From an uncultured Anaerolineaceae bacterium (GTDB lineage: Bacteria; Chloroflexota; Anaerolineae; Promineifilales; Promineifilaceae): DNA of 5,261 nt. Of the stretch, positions 1-5,261 are shown in pieces. The translations under genes and the position numbers were made by a program. How positions within the stretch are numbered: position 1 is the stretch's first letter; each line of letters begins with the position of its first letter. The stretch is from the NCBI GenBank assembly GCA_937967805.1, contig CALBTC010000530.1:1-5261 (forward strand), given 5' to 3'. The notes beneath the pieces were generated by a model that was given only the letters and a program-made list of their open reading frames with translations, made no database searches and was not told where the DNA came from.

Positions 1-1
1 G

Positions 2-526
2 AATTTAACGGCCGCTCTGGTTGATTTGGGCAGTTATGATGCGGCAGAGCGTTCCGTGCGCCAGGTGGTGCAAATGCTGGAAAATTTTGGCAAGATGGCC
101 GGTTGGTACGACAGCCCGCGAGTGTATGTGTACCAGGCGCTGGCCTTCCTGGGCAAGGAGCAGGTGGAACTGGCGCTGCGCTTTGCCAACCGGGCCCATC
201 GCAAAGCAGCCATGCAGGAAAGCGACACGGCGCTGGGGTTTGCCTGGTACGGATTGGCCTGTGTTTTGGCGAAAGGAGGGGAGGGAATACGGCCGTACCA
301 AATCGACAACAGGACATACACCGCCTCAGACTGCTTTGCCGAAAGTTTACGCCTCTATTCCACCGTGAACGGCGGCGGGGTGGCCTCCGCCCGAGACCAG
401 GCCCGTACCCTGTGGTCCTGGGCGGCTCACGAAGCCGCCATCGGCAACAAAAGCCAAAGCCAGCGCCTGAGCCAACACGCCCAAGAACTGGCCGCTGCCC
501 AAAGTATTCAACTCCCTGAATGGTAG
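2..526 (+). CDS. C-terminal part of a TPR-like helical repeat protein (5' end outside window)
   Basis: The reading frame is open from the left edge (first whole codon at position 2) to a TAG stop at 524-526, giving 174 visible residues; no internal start is needed. The visible part is almost wholly alpha-helical, with paired amphipathic helices of TPR character: LVDLGSYDAAERSV near residues 6-19, a pair around YQALAFLGKEQVELAL, then AWYGLACVLA, and a last pair ARTLWSWAAHEAAIGN plus SQRLSQHAQELAAA. Arrays like this commonly form the C-terminal half of large bacterial regulators or scaffold proteins (AAA/NB-ARC ATPases, adenylate cyclase-type or LuxR-type proteins with TPR tails). That comparison comes from knowledge of such families; no catalytic or DNA-binding domain is visible, so the function of the whole protein is unknown. 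There is no signal peptide or membrane segment in the visible part. The next gene on the same strand begins 181 bp later, so co-transcription is uncertain. Confidence 0.75.
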   Translation, partial: NLTAALVDLGSYDAAERSVRQVVQMLENFGKMAGWYDSPRVYVYQALAFLGKEQVELALRFANRAHRKAAMQESDTALGFAWYGLACVLAKGGEGIRPYQIDNRTYTASDCFAESLRLYSTVNGGGVASARDQARTLWSWAAHEAAIGNKSQSQRLSQHAQELAAAQSIQLPEW

Positions 527-630
527 AGTAATAAGTTTCATATTGTTTTCTGTTTGCCCCACCTCTACACAAATTCCTCCCTAAAAAAGGTTAACGTTGG
601 TGCGGAAAATAGCCAATTGGGTAGGCTGTT

Positions 631-639
631 TGGTACAAT
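631..639 (+). promoter_or_regulatory. Possible extended -10 promoter element for the Kelch gene
   Basis: TGG followed by TACAAT (634-639) matches an extended -10 box (TGnTATAAT) with one mismatch in the hexamer. It lies about 70 bp upstream of the ATG at 708. No good -35 hexamer is found at 15-18 bp spacing, so the call rests on the extended -10 alone. The rest of the 527-707 gap is AT-richer than the genes and shows no clear hairpin terminator for the upstream gene. Confidence 0.3.
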
Positions 640-692
640 CGCACCGTTGTCGATTTTGGCAATGAAAAGCGTGAGTACTTTACCCATAAGCT

Positions 693-699
693 GGGAAGG
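693..699 (+). promoter_or_regulatory. Ribosome binding site that decides the Kelch gene start
   Basis: GGGAAGG is a good Shine-Dalgarno sequence and ends 8 nt before the ATG at 708. The TTG at 702 in the same frame would have only 2 nt of spacing. Starting at 708 also gives a normal signal peptide beginning MRHLTLLLL, so 708 is preferred. Confidence 0.7.
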
Positions 700-707
700 C
701 TTTGTTT

Positions 708-2648
708 ATGCGTCACCTGACACTTTTACTTCTATTTTTGCTGTTGTGTTTGGGCGTGGTTGTTGCTGTGCCGGATAGCAGGCCGGTGACGGCCGTACCT
801 GCGGTGGCGGCGGGACCGGAGCTAGGCCTGGAATCGCTGCAAGTAGAGAAAATCACCTTGCAGCCTTTGCCAGAACGGCCGCTCATCGCTGATGTTGCGT
901 CAGACAGTTGTTCCAATGCGACCGAAGTTGTCCTGACGACCGGTTCCGGTGTGGGTGAAACAACCGTGGTCAATGATATGACCGAAAGCGCTTCGGACCC
1001 TGACCTGACCTGTGCCTGGGGTACGCCCCCACGCCAAAAAGGCTACCGCACCGTCTGGTACCAATTTACGCCGGACAATAACGGCCGTGTCTCCATCGAC
1101 ACCACCAACAACTTCAACCCCAACAGCTACGACACCATCCTGGCCGTCTACACCGGCACATGCGGGGCCAGCACGCTGAACATGGTCGCCTGTAGCGACG
1201 ATTACCGCGGTTTTGCCTCGCGCGTTACCTTTGACGTCTCCCGTGGCACCACCTACTACGTGGAGGTGGCTGATTGGAATGCCGGCGAGCCGGGGCCGCT
1301 GGAGCTGGATATCTTTTTTGTCCTCAATGATATTCAATCAAAATGGGTAACGGCGCCGGCTGCTGCCCCGGCCCACACCCATCATGCCACGGTAAAACAC
1401 AATGGCCTCATTTATATGGTGGGTGGGCAAACGAACGTCACAGCCAGCCCGAATTTAAGCAGCGGTCTGTTTCTCTACAACCCGGGCAACGATACCTGGA
1501 CCACATTGGCTGAGATGCCAGTTGCGCCTTTAACTGACGTGACGGCCGCCCAGGTGAACGGCAAGATATACGTGCCGGGCGGCTATGACGGCAACAGTAT
1601 TGTGGGGACTCACCATGTGTACAACATTGCCAGTGGATTTTGGGAGCCAGACAAACAATCCCCTACCGTGCCGGTGGCCTGGGCGCAGGCGGTGGTGCCG
1701 GCCGATCAGACCGGTTATTACTTGATCGGCGGCATCAGCAATACGGGGTTTTTAACAACAACGGCCGATGTCCGTAACGACGTCTCTTTTTTCAACGGTG
1801 CAAGCTGGGATAACTCAATACCGGACATGGATGTGCCCCGCTATGGCCATACGGCCGTCTGGATCAACAACATGATTTGCGTGGCCGGCGGCATCAATCA
1901 TAATGGTGTAAACAATGTCATACTGAAAGAGGCCGAATGTTATGAGCAGGGTGGCGACTGGGACCCCATCGCCTCTTTGAATATTGAACGGTACGGGGCG
2001 AGCAGTGCGGTGAGTCCGGATGGAAGGTGGTACGTCTTTGGCGGGCAGGATAGTTCTAGCCGGTCAGTACCCGAAGTCGAAGTTTATGATCCGGCCAATC
2101 CAGGCGCCAGCTGGCAGATATTGGATATTACCTACGATTTAGGCGGCAGCAGCAACATTCGCGCCCGGGCCCACCCGGAGGGGGAATTTATTGGCTATCG
2201 GCTGTATGCGATTGGCGGCCACAACACCGAGAACTTTTTTGTGACCCCTTTGGTGCAGTATCTGCCGTCCGAAACGCGCTTTCTGCCCCTCGTTCTGAAG
2301 GGCGGCGGCGCTGTTTTTAACGATAATTTCAGCGTCGCCCAGAGGCTTGCCTTTAATGTGGCCCAGGTGCATCAATTTAACGACTCGTTTGATTTTTTTG
2401 ATGCCTTTTTCTTTGATCAGCCCAACACCAGCACCGTAACGGTACGCCTGAGCCAGATTCCATCCGGCAGTGATTACAACCTAACGGTGTATGATGCCAA
2501 CAAGGGGGTACGAGGCAGCGGCACGTTGAGCGGCAGCCAGAGCGAAGTGGTGACGCTGTTCCTTCCAACAGGTCGTTATTACATCATGGTAGAGCGCATC
2601 ATTGGCCAGGCAGATGGCTCAAATTACCGTATCATTGTTGAAAAGTAA
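708..2648 (+). CDS. Secreted Kelch beta-propeller protein flanked by two PPC-like beta-sandwich domains
   Basis: A 646-residue protein, with ATG at 708 chosen for its Shine-Dalgarno spacing and TAA at 2646-2648. Residues 1-20 form a signal peptide (MRH, a long leucine-rich core, then GVVVA) with likely cleavage near A20. Cys14 lies in LLLC, which is not a proper lipobox. Residues about 65-205 form a beta-sandwich domain with TVWYQF (115-120), YDTILAVYTG (141-150) and TTYYVEVADW (181-190), like PPC-type domains of exported proteins; C68, C102, C152 and C162 could form disulfides. Residues about 215-520 hold six Kelch repeats, each with the double glycine after a hydrophobic strand: 239-240, 291-292, 341-342, 394-395, 445-446 and 503-504. 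The spacing of 50-58 residues predicts a six-bladed propeller. FLPLVLK follows at 525-531, then a second PPC-like domain (about 538-646) ending at the C-terminus. No catalytic motif is seen; binding to glycan or protein at the cell surface is inference. No membrane anchor is present after the signal peptide, so it is probably released or held non-covalently. Confidence 0.85.
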   Translation: MRHLTLLLLFLLLCLGVVVAVPDSRPVTAVPAVAAGPELGLESLQVEKITLQPLPERPLIADVASDSCSNATEVVLTTGSGVGETTVVNDMTESASDPDLTCAWGTPPRQKGYRTVWYQFTPDNNGRVSIDTTNNFNPNSYDTILAVYTGTCGASTLNMVACSDDYRGFASRVTFDVSRGTTYYVEVADWNAGEPGPLELDIFFVLNDIQSKWVTAPAAAPAHTHHATVKHNGLIYMVGGQTNVTASPNLSSGLFLYNPGNDTWTTLAEMPVAPLTDVTAAQVNGKIYVPGGYDGNSIVGTHHVYNIASGFWEPDKQSPTVPVAWAQAVVPADQTGYYLIGGISNTGFLTTTADVRNDVSFFNGASWDNSIPDMDVPRYGHTAVWINNMICVAGGINHNGVNNVILKEAECYEQGGDWDPIASLNIERYGASSAVSPDGRWYVFGGQDSSSRSVPEVEVYDPANPGASWQILDITYDLGGSSNIRARAHPEGEFIGYRLYAIGGHNTENFFVTPLVQYLPSETRFLPLVLKGGGAVFNDNFSVAQRLAFNVAQVHQFNDSFDFFDAFFFDQPNTSTVTVRLSQIPSGSDYNLTVYDANKGVRGSGTLSGSQSEVVTLFLPTGRYYIMVERIIGQADGSNYRIIVEK

Positions 2649-2650
2649 AC

Positions 2651-2714
2651 TAGCCACAGAGATCACAGAGGGTAAAGAGGGAATTCTCTAAAATCTCTGT
2701 GTCCTCTGTGGCTA
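2651..2714. repeat. 64-bp imperfect inverted repeat of CACAGAG/CTCTGTG units
   Basis: The left arm (2651-2670) and right arm (2695-2714) are reverse complements at 18 of 20 positions, starting TAGCCACAGAG and ending CTCTGTGGCTA. The left side also has a 9-bp period: CACAGAGAT (2655-2663), CACAGAGGG (2664-2672), TAAAGAGGG (2673-2681). The 24-bp centre contains GAATTC (2681-2686) with a few further pairs around it, so the whole element can fold into one long hairpin. It begins 2 bp after the Kelch stop codon and ends 21 bp before the sbcD ATG, so it would form part of the transcript leader of sbcD. No T-run follows the stem, so a classical terminator is not supported. A TAAAAT at 2689-2694 resembles a -10 box but has no partner -35. 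Its design resembles a dispersed palindromic element (REP or MITE type); this is inference. Confidence 0.85.
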
Positions 2715-2735
2715 AAACAATCTCTCAAGGAAGTT

Positions 2736-3974
2736 ATGCCTACAGCTAAACCGATTCGTTTGCTCCATTTTGCCGATGCCCATATTGATATTGCTAATTA
2801 CGGCCGTCACGATCCCGAAACCGGCTTACCCATGCGCGTCATGGACTTTTTGCGCGCGCTGGACCAGATTGTGGACGCGGCCATTGAAGAAAAGGTCGAG
2901 CTGGTCATCTTTGCCGGGGATGCTTACAAGGATCGCAATCCCCAGCCCACGTTCCAGCGCGCCTGGGGCGAGCGGATGATGCGGCTTTCCCAGGCGGGCA
3001 TTCCCACGCTGTTGCTGGTGGGCAACCACGACGTCTCCCCGGCGGCCGGCCGGGCCCACACGCTGCACGAATTTAGCACCCTGAGCGTGCCACACATTCA
3101 CGTCGCCGACCGGCTGGCGCTGTGGACGCCGGAGCAGTTAGGCCTGCCGGTGCAAATCATCACCGTGCCCTGGGTGTCGCGCAGCATGTTGGTCGGGCGC
3201 GAAGAAACGCTGGGCCGCACCGTGGAAGAAATTTACCAGCGCATTGAGGAATTGGTGGTGCAGCGGGTGATGCAATTTATGGAAACGGCCGATCCCGAAA
3301 TCCCTCTCATCCTCACTGCCCACGCCAGCGTTTCCGGAGCCAAGTATGGCAGCGAGCGGGCCGTGATGCTGGGGCATGAACTGGTCCTTAGCGGCGGGCT
3401 GGTGAATGATGCCAGGCTGGATTATGTGGCGTTGGGTCATATCCACAAACCGCAGGCGCTGTCAAACGACGGCAGCCATCCGCCGATTGTGTATCCCGGC
3501 TCCATTGAGCGCATTGATTTTGGCGAAAAAGAAGATAAGCGGTTTGTTCTGGCCGAGGTGGGCAAGGGAGACACCCACTGGGAATACCGCATGTTGAATA
3601 CGCGCCGCTTTATTGATCCGGCGCCCATCACGCCGCGCACCGAACATTTTATGGAAGATGTGCTCAGCCAACTGCCGGCCGCCAAAGATGTGGCCGACGC
3701 CATTTGTCGCGTGCGCCTCAGCTTTCCCCGCGACGATGAGCCGCTGCTGGACGAGCGGGCTATATTGGAGCATTTCAAAGAAGCGTTCGACGTCAAGATT
3801 CAGAAACATTACCTCACCAACAAACGCTCTCGCCTGGGTGATGCCGCCGGCGTAGAAGCGATGACGCCGCTGGAGCTGCTGGAAGCGTACTGGCTCAGCG
3901 AGGAGATGGATGGCGAGGAGATTGAGGTGATGCTGGGGCTGGCCAGGGATGTGCTGGCAGACGATTTAGCGTGA
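2736..3974 (+). CDS. sbcD: SbcD/Mre11-family DNA repair exonuclease (metallophosphoesterase)
   Basis: A 412-residue protein with ATG at 2736, preceded by AAGGAAG at 2727-2733, and TGA at 3972-3974. The length fits SbcD. The calcineurin-like metal-binding motifs appear in order: FADAHID (D14, H16), AGDAYKDRNP (D62), GNHD (N97, H98, D99), TAHASVSG (H196) and LGHIHKP (H235, H237). These are the residues that bind two Mn ions in the Mre11/SbcD nuclease fold. Residues about 290-412 form the C-terminal capping region, with a helical end rich in acidic residues. In the family, SbcD pairs with the SMC-like ATPase SbcC to process hairpins, palindromes and blocked DNA ends in the cytoplasm; sbcC normally lies directly downstream. 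Here no sbcC follows: after 102 bp comes a convergent pullulanase gene. The partner may be encoded elsewhere or lost. The upstream leader contains a long palindrome, which may be transcribed with this gene if read through from the Kelch gene. Confidence 0.92.
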   Translation: MPTAKPIRLLHFADAHIDIANYGRHDPETGLPMRVMDFLRALDQIVDAAIEEKVELVIFAGDAYKDRNPQPTFQRAWGERMMRLSQAGIPTLLLVGNHDVSPAAGRAHTLHEFSTLSVPHIHVADRLALWTPEQLGLPVQIITVPWVSRSMLVGREETLGRTVEEIYQRIEELVVQRVMQFMETADPEIPLILTAHASVSGAKYGSERAVMLGHELVLSGGLVNDARLDYVALGHIHKPQALSNDGSHPPIVYPGSIERIDFGEKEDKRFVLAEVGKGDTHWEYRMLNTRRFIDPAPITPRTEHFMEDVLSQLPAAKDVADAICRVRLSFPRDDEPLLDERAILEHFKEAFDVKIQKHYLTNKRSRLGDAAGVEAMTPLELLEAYWLSEEMDGEEIEVMLGLARDVLADDLA

Positions 3975-3982
3975 CAAGGAGA

Positions 3983-4020
3983 ATTGCCTAATTGGGTTTG
4001 GAAAGACCCTAAAAGGCAAT
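3983..4020. terminator. Two-part hairpin between convergent genes, possible terminator
   Basis: ATTGCCT (3983-3989) pairs exactly with AGGCAAT (4014-4020). Inside it, TTGGGT (3992-3997) pairs with ACCC plus AA (4006-4012) around one bulge, leaving an 8-nt loop. A competing stem also exists: GACCCT (4005-4010) with AGGGTC (4024-4029). The position between the sbcD stop and the pullulanase stop suits a bidirectional terminator, but there is no T-run on either side, so intrinsic termination is weakly supported. It could instead be part of the adjoining mobile-element relic. Confidence 0.35.
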
Positions 4021-4022
4021 CT

Positions 4023-4076
4023 CAGGGTCGAGAACCGGAACCAACCGGTGCGGTTATCGATACGCAAAGCGTCAAA
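4023..4076 (+). pseudogene. Relic of an IS5-family transposase (internal fragment only)
   Basis: Read in the frame of 4023, the DNA encodes QGREPEPTGAVIDTQSVK. This closely matches the block that in IS5-family (ISL2/IS1031-like) DDE transposases reads roughly GR-P-P-AAIIDSQSVKT and contains the first catalytic aspartate (here codon 4059-4061). The match is from memory of the family. Both ends are missing: upstream of 4023 the frame (beginning LPNWVWKDPKR at 3984) does not resemble the family, and after the lysine codon at 4074-4076 the expected TTE-type continuation is replaced by pullulanase-gene sequence. Only about 18 of some 250 or more residues remain, so this is a non-functional scar. 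The breakpoint falls immediately beside the pullulanase stop codon at 4077-4079. Confidence 0.7.
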
Positions 4077-5261
4077 TTACTGACCTGGTCTTTTACGGCG
4101 GCTGAGCCAGGCCACAATGAGTGCCAACAAAAAGCCGCCACCAATGGCCCCCAGCCAGATGCCCCAGGCGGTGCCAGGTGCATCCTCAACAGTTTCGGCT
4201 TCACTGTGGGGTGCATCTTCGGCCGCTTCCGCTTCTGCCGATTCCTCTGCTGGCTCGGCCACTTCCTCGGCGGCCTCTTCAACCGGTTCAACCTCAATCT
4301 CGGTATCTTCTGTGCTGGTTGTTGGCACCACGCTGCCCTGCGGCAAAACAAAAACGGCCGTCGTCCATGCCGGTACCGTAAACGTGCCGCTGGCGGCCTC
4401 GAATGCGGCCGTTTGCACCACGCCGTCCACCGAATTTTGCTGGACGGGATGGAGGGAGAAGGGCAGGTTGGTAACGCCTGTATCCGTAAAGCCCATTTCG
4501 TCCGGCGTGGCGTTAAACAGCACCACCACCATGTCAAAGTTTGGATCGATATCCTCACCTGTCAGGTCGCTGATGCTCAACACAATCAGGCCGGGGATTT
4601 GCATATCGCCAACATTGTGGAATTGGAGGCGGTCCTGAACTTGTGCGGCCGTTTGCAGCCGGAACAGCGGCGAGCCGGAGCGAATTTGCAGCAGTTCGCG
4701 GAAGGTGTCGCGGGCAAAGGCGATGTCCTCCGGCGTGGGGGCCAGGTCGGGGTTGGCCAGCAGGGGCTGCATCGTCGACCACATGCTCTGGTTGTCGCCC
4801 GCCGGCGGCAGGCCGACGCCCCAGTTGTTGCTCTGGTAGGTGAAATCCAGCCGGTTGAACCAGTCGCCGGAGTTATAACTGTTGCGGTCCAGTGACTTGG
4901 AGCGCAGCAAATCATCCCCGGCCTGGAAGAAGGGCACGCCCTGGCTGAACATTACCAGCGAATTGCCTAACGTTTGCATCCGGGCGCGAACGGCCGTGCT
5001 GGTCTCTAACGGCGCTTTGTACTGGATAATGTCAAACAGCGTCTCGTTATCGTGCTTGGAGACGTAAACGATTTGCTCTTGCGGATCGGCCGTGTAGCCG
5101 GCCGGCGAGCCGTTGTATAAAACGTCGCTGCCCGACACCATCGTACCGTCGGAACCAACGAAGCTGAAGTCACTCAAATTGCCGGCCAGCCCCACCCGGA
5201 TGATATCCATGAAGTTTTGCAGCTGCGCCAGCTGTTCGGCTTCGCTGCCCTGGTCCGTGGC
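4077..5261 (-). CDS. pulA: Pullulanase-type alpha-1,6-glucosidase, C-terminal part, with C-terminal membrane anchor
   Basis: The minus-strand frame is open from the right edge to a TAA at 4077-4079, giving 394 visible residues; the start and the upstream catalytic Asp/Glu regions lie outside the window. The sequence resembles type I pullulanases (GH13) closely. IRVGLAGNL is near residue 22. YVSKHDNETL is GH13 conserved region IV, with H70 and the transition-state-stabilising D71. LLRSKSLDRNSYNSGDWFNR follows, then an LRxxSPLF-type segment, then a C-terminal beta domain ending PAWTTAVFVLPQG near residue 309, where Klebsiella PulA also nearly ends. These enzymes cleave alpha-1,6 branch points in pullulan, amylopectin and glycogen. 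Beyond the usual end are an acidic, alanine-rich spacer (about 310-362; 4176-4334), a hydrophobic membrane segment (about 365-386; 4104-4169) and a positive tail SRRKRPGQ. This predicts attachment to the cytoplasmic membrane with the enzyme outside. No LPXTG motif is present. The gene converges on sbcD. Confidence 0.93.
   Translation of the reverse strand, partial: ATDQGSEAEQLAQLQNFMDIIRVGLAGNLSDFSFVGSDGTMVSGSDVLYNGSPAGYTADPQEQIVYVSKHDNETLFDIIQYKAPLETSTAVRARMQTLGNSLVMFSQGVPFFQAGDDLLRSKSLDRNSYNSGDWFNRLDFTYQSNNWGVGLPPAGDNQSMWSTMQPLLANPDLAPTPEDIAFARDTFRELLQIRSGSPLFRLQTAAQVQDRLQFHNVGDMQIPGLIVLSISDLTGEDIDPNFDMVVVLFNATPDEMGFTDTGVTNLPFSLHPVQQNSVDGVVQTAAFEAASGTFTVPAWTTAVFVLPQGSVVPTTSTEDTEIEVEPVEEAAEEVAEPAEESAEAEAAEDAPHSEAETVEDAPGTAWGIWLGAIGGGFLLALIVAWLSRRKRPGQ

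Larger units (their letters stand above)
289..4997. repeat. Dispersed palindromic octamer ACGGCCGT (HIP1-like signature), span of seven exact copies
   Basis: Exact copies lie at 289-296, 789-796, 1081-1088, 1851-1858, 2800-2807, 4354-4361 and 4990-4997. One-end variants keeping the seven-base core ACGGCCG on either strand lie at 8-15, 875-882, 1542-1549, 1761-1768, 3285-3292, 4405-4412, 4645-4652 and 5086-5093. All are in coding sequence, in all four genes. They use all three codon phases: Thr-Ala-Val (789, 1851, 4354, 4990), Asn/Tyr-Gly-Arg (1081, 2800) and Ile-Arg-Pro (289). A single protein motif therefore cannot explain them. A given octamer is expected about 0.08 times in this length under equal base use; GC richness raises this but not to seven. 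Confidence 0.7.

Noticed and set aside
702..707. TTG at 702 as the Kelch gene start
   Set aside because: It is only 2 nt from the Shine-Dalgarno sequence, whereas the ATG at 708 has 8 nt of spacing and gives a standard signal peptide.
741..752. Lipobox in the Kelch protein signal peptide (LLLC, Cys14)
   Set aside because: The residue before the cysteine is leucine rather than Gly, Ala or Ser, and the cysteine sits inside the hydrophobic core, so a lipoprotein is unlikely.
554..778. 74-codon plus-strand open frame overlapping the Kelch gene start
   Set aside because: It has no ribosome binding site, runs out of frame into the signal peptide region and has no recognisable motif.
900..1337. 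145-codon minus-strand open frame
   Set aside because: It lies wholly inside the Kelch protein gene, whose domain structure is clear; the translation resembles no family.
2655..2681. CRISPR-like or satellite array from the 9-bp periodic units
   Set aside because: There are only three degenerate 9-bp units without spacers, and they are better explained as one arm of the inverted repeat.
4117..4638. Serine/alanine-rich plus-strand open frame of 173 codons
   Set aside because: It is the antisense of the acidic Glu/Ala spacer and C-terminal domain of the pullulanase; the serine runs are a reflection of the GAA/GCC-rich codons on the other strand.
3984..4895. A 303-codon plus-strand open frame starting with TTG
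   Set aside because: From about 4077 on it is the antisense of the well-supported pullulanase gene and has low-complexity, Arg/His/Cys-rich composition. Only its first part (the transposase relic) carries recognisable coding information.

Overview
The window looks like an ordinary chromosomal segment of an environmental bacterium, most likely a member of the Chloroflexota (Anaerolineae, Caldilineae or Ardenticatenia-like). This assignment is inference. It rests on a secreted beta-sandwich plus Kelch protein carrying an FLPLVLK motif of the kind common in that phylum, the type of the SbcD-like nuclease, and a TPR protein tail of a kind common there. There is no rRNA, tRNA or CRISPR array, and no intact mobile element.

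Layout from left to right. Positions 2-526 (+) are the C-terminal end of a helical-repeat (TPR-like) protein whose start lies outside the window. A gap of 181 bp holds a possible extended -10 promoter and the ribosome binding site of the next gene. Positions 708-2648 (+) encode a 646-residue exported protein: signal peptide, beta-sandwich (PPC-like) domain, six-bladed Kelch propeller, then a second PPC-like domain. The 87-bp gap that follows is almost filled by a 64-bp inverted repeat built from CACAGAG/CTCTGTG units. Positions 2736-3974 (+) encode an SbcD/Mre11-family nuclease with all the expected metal-binding motifs, but no sbcC follows it. The 102-bp gap to the next, convergent gene holds an unused Shine-Dalgarno-like AAGGAG, a two-part hairpin and a short relic of an IS5-family transposase. 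Positions 4077-5261 (-) are the C-terminal 394 residues of a pullulanase ending in an acidic spacer and a C-terminal membrane anchor; its start lies beyond the right edge.

The genes do not form one pathway. The Kelch protein and pullulanase are both predicted to sit on or outside the cell surface, one perhaps binding surfaces or glycans and the other debranching alpha-glucans. SbcD is a cytoplasmic DNA-repair nuclease. The Kelch gene and sbcD are codirectional but separated by the inverted repeat; sbcD and the pullulanase gene are convergent.

The most unusual window-wide signal is the palindrome ACGGCCGT. It occurs seven times exactly, with eight more one-end variants, in every coding region and in all three codon phases. 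This resembles the HIP1 octamer of cyanobacteria. I did not find a convincing new multi-gene system; the relics and repeats are the most worthwhile leads.
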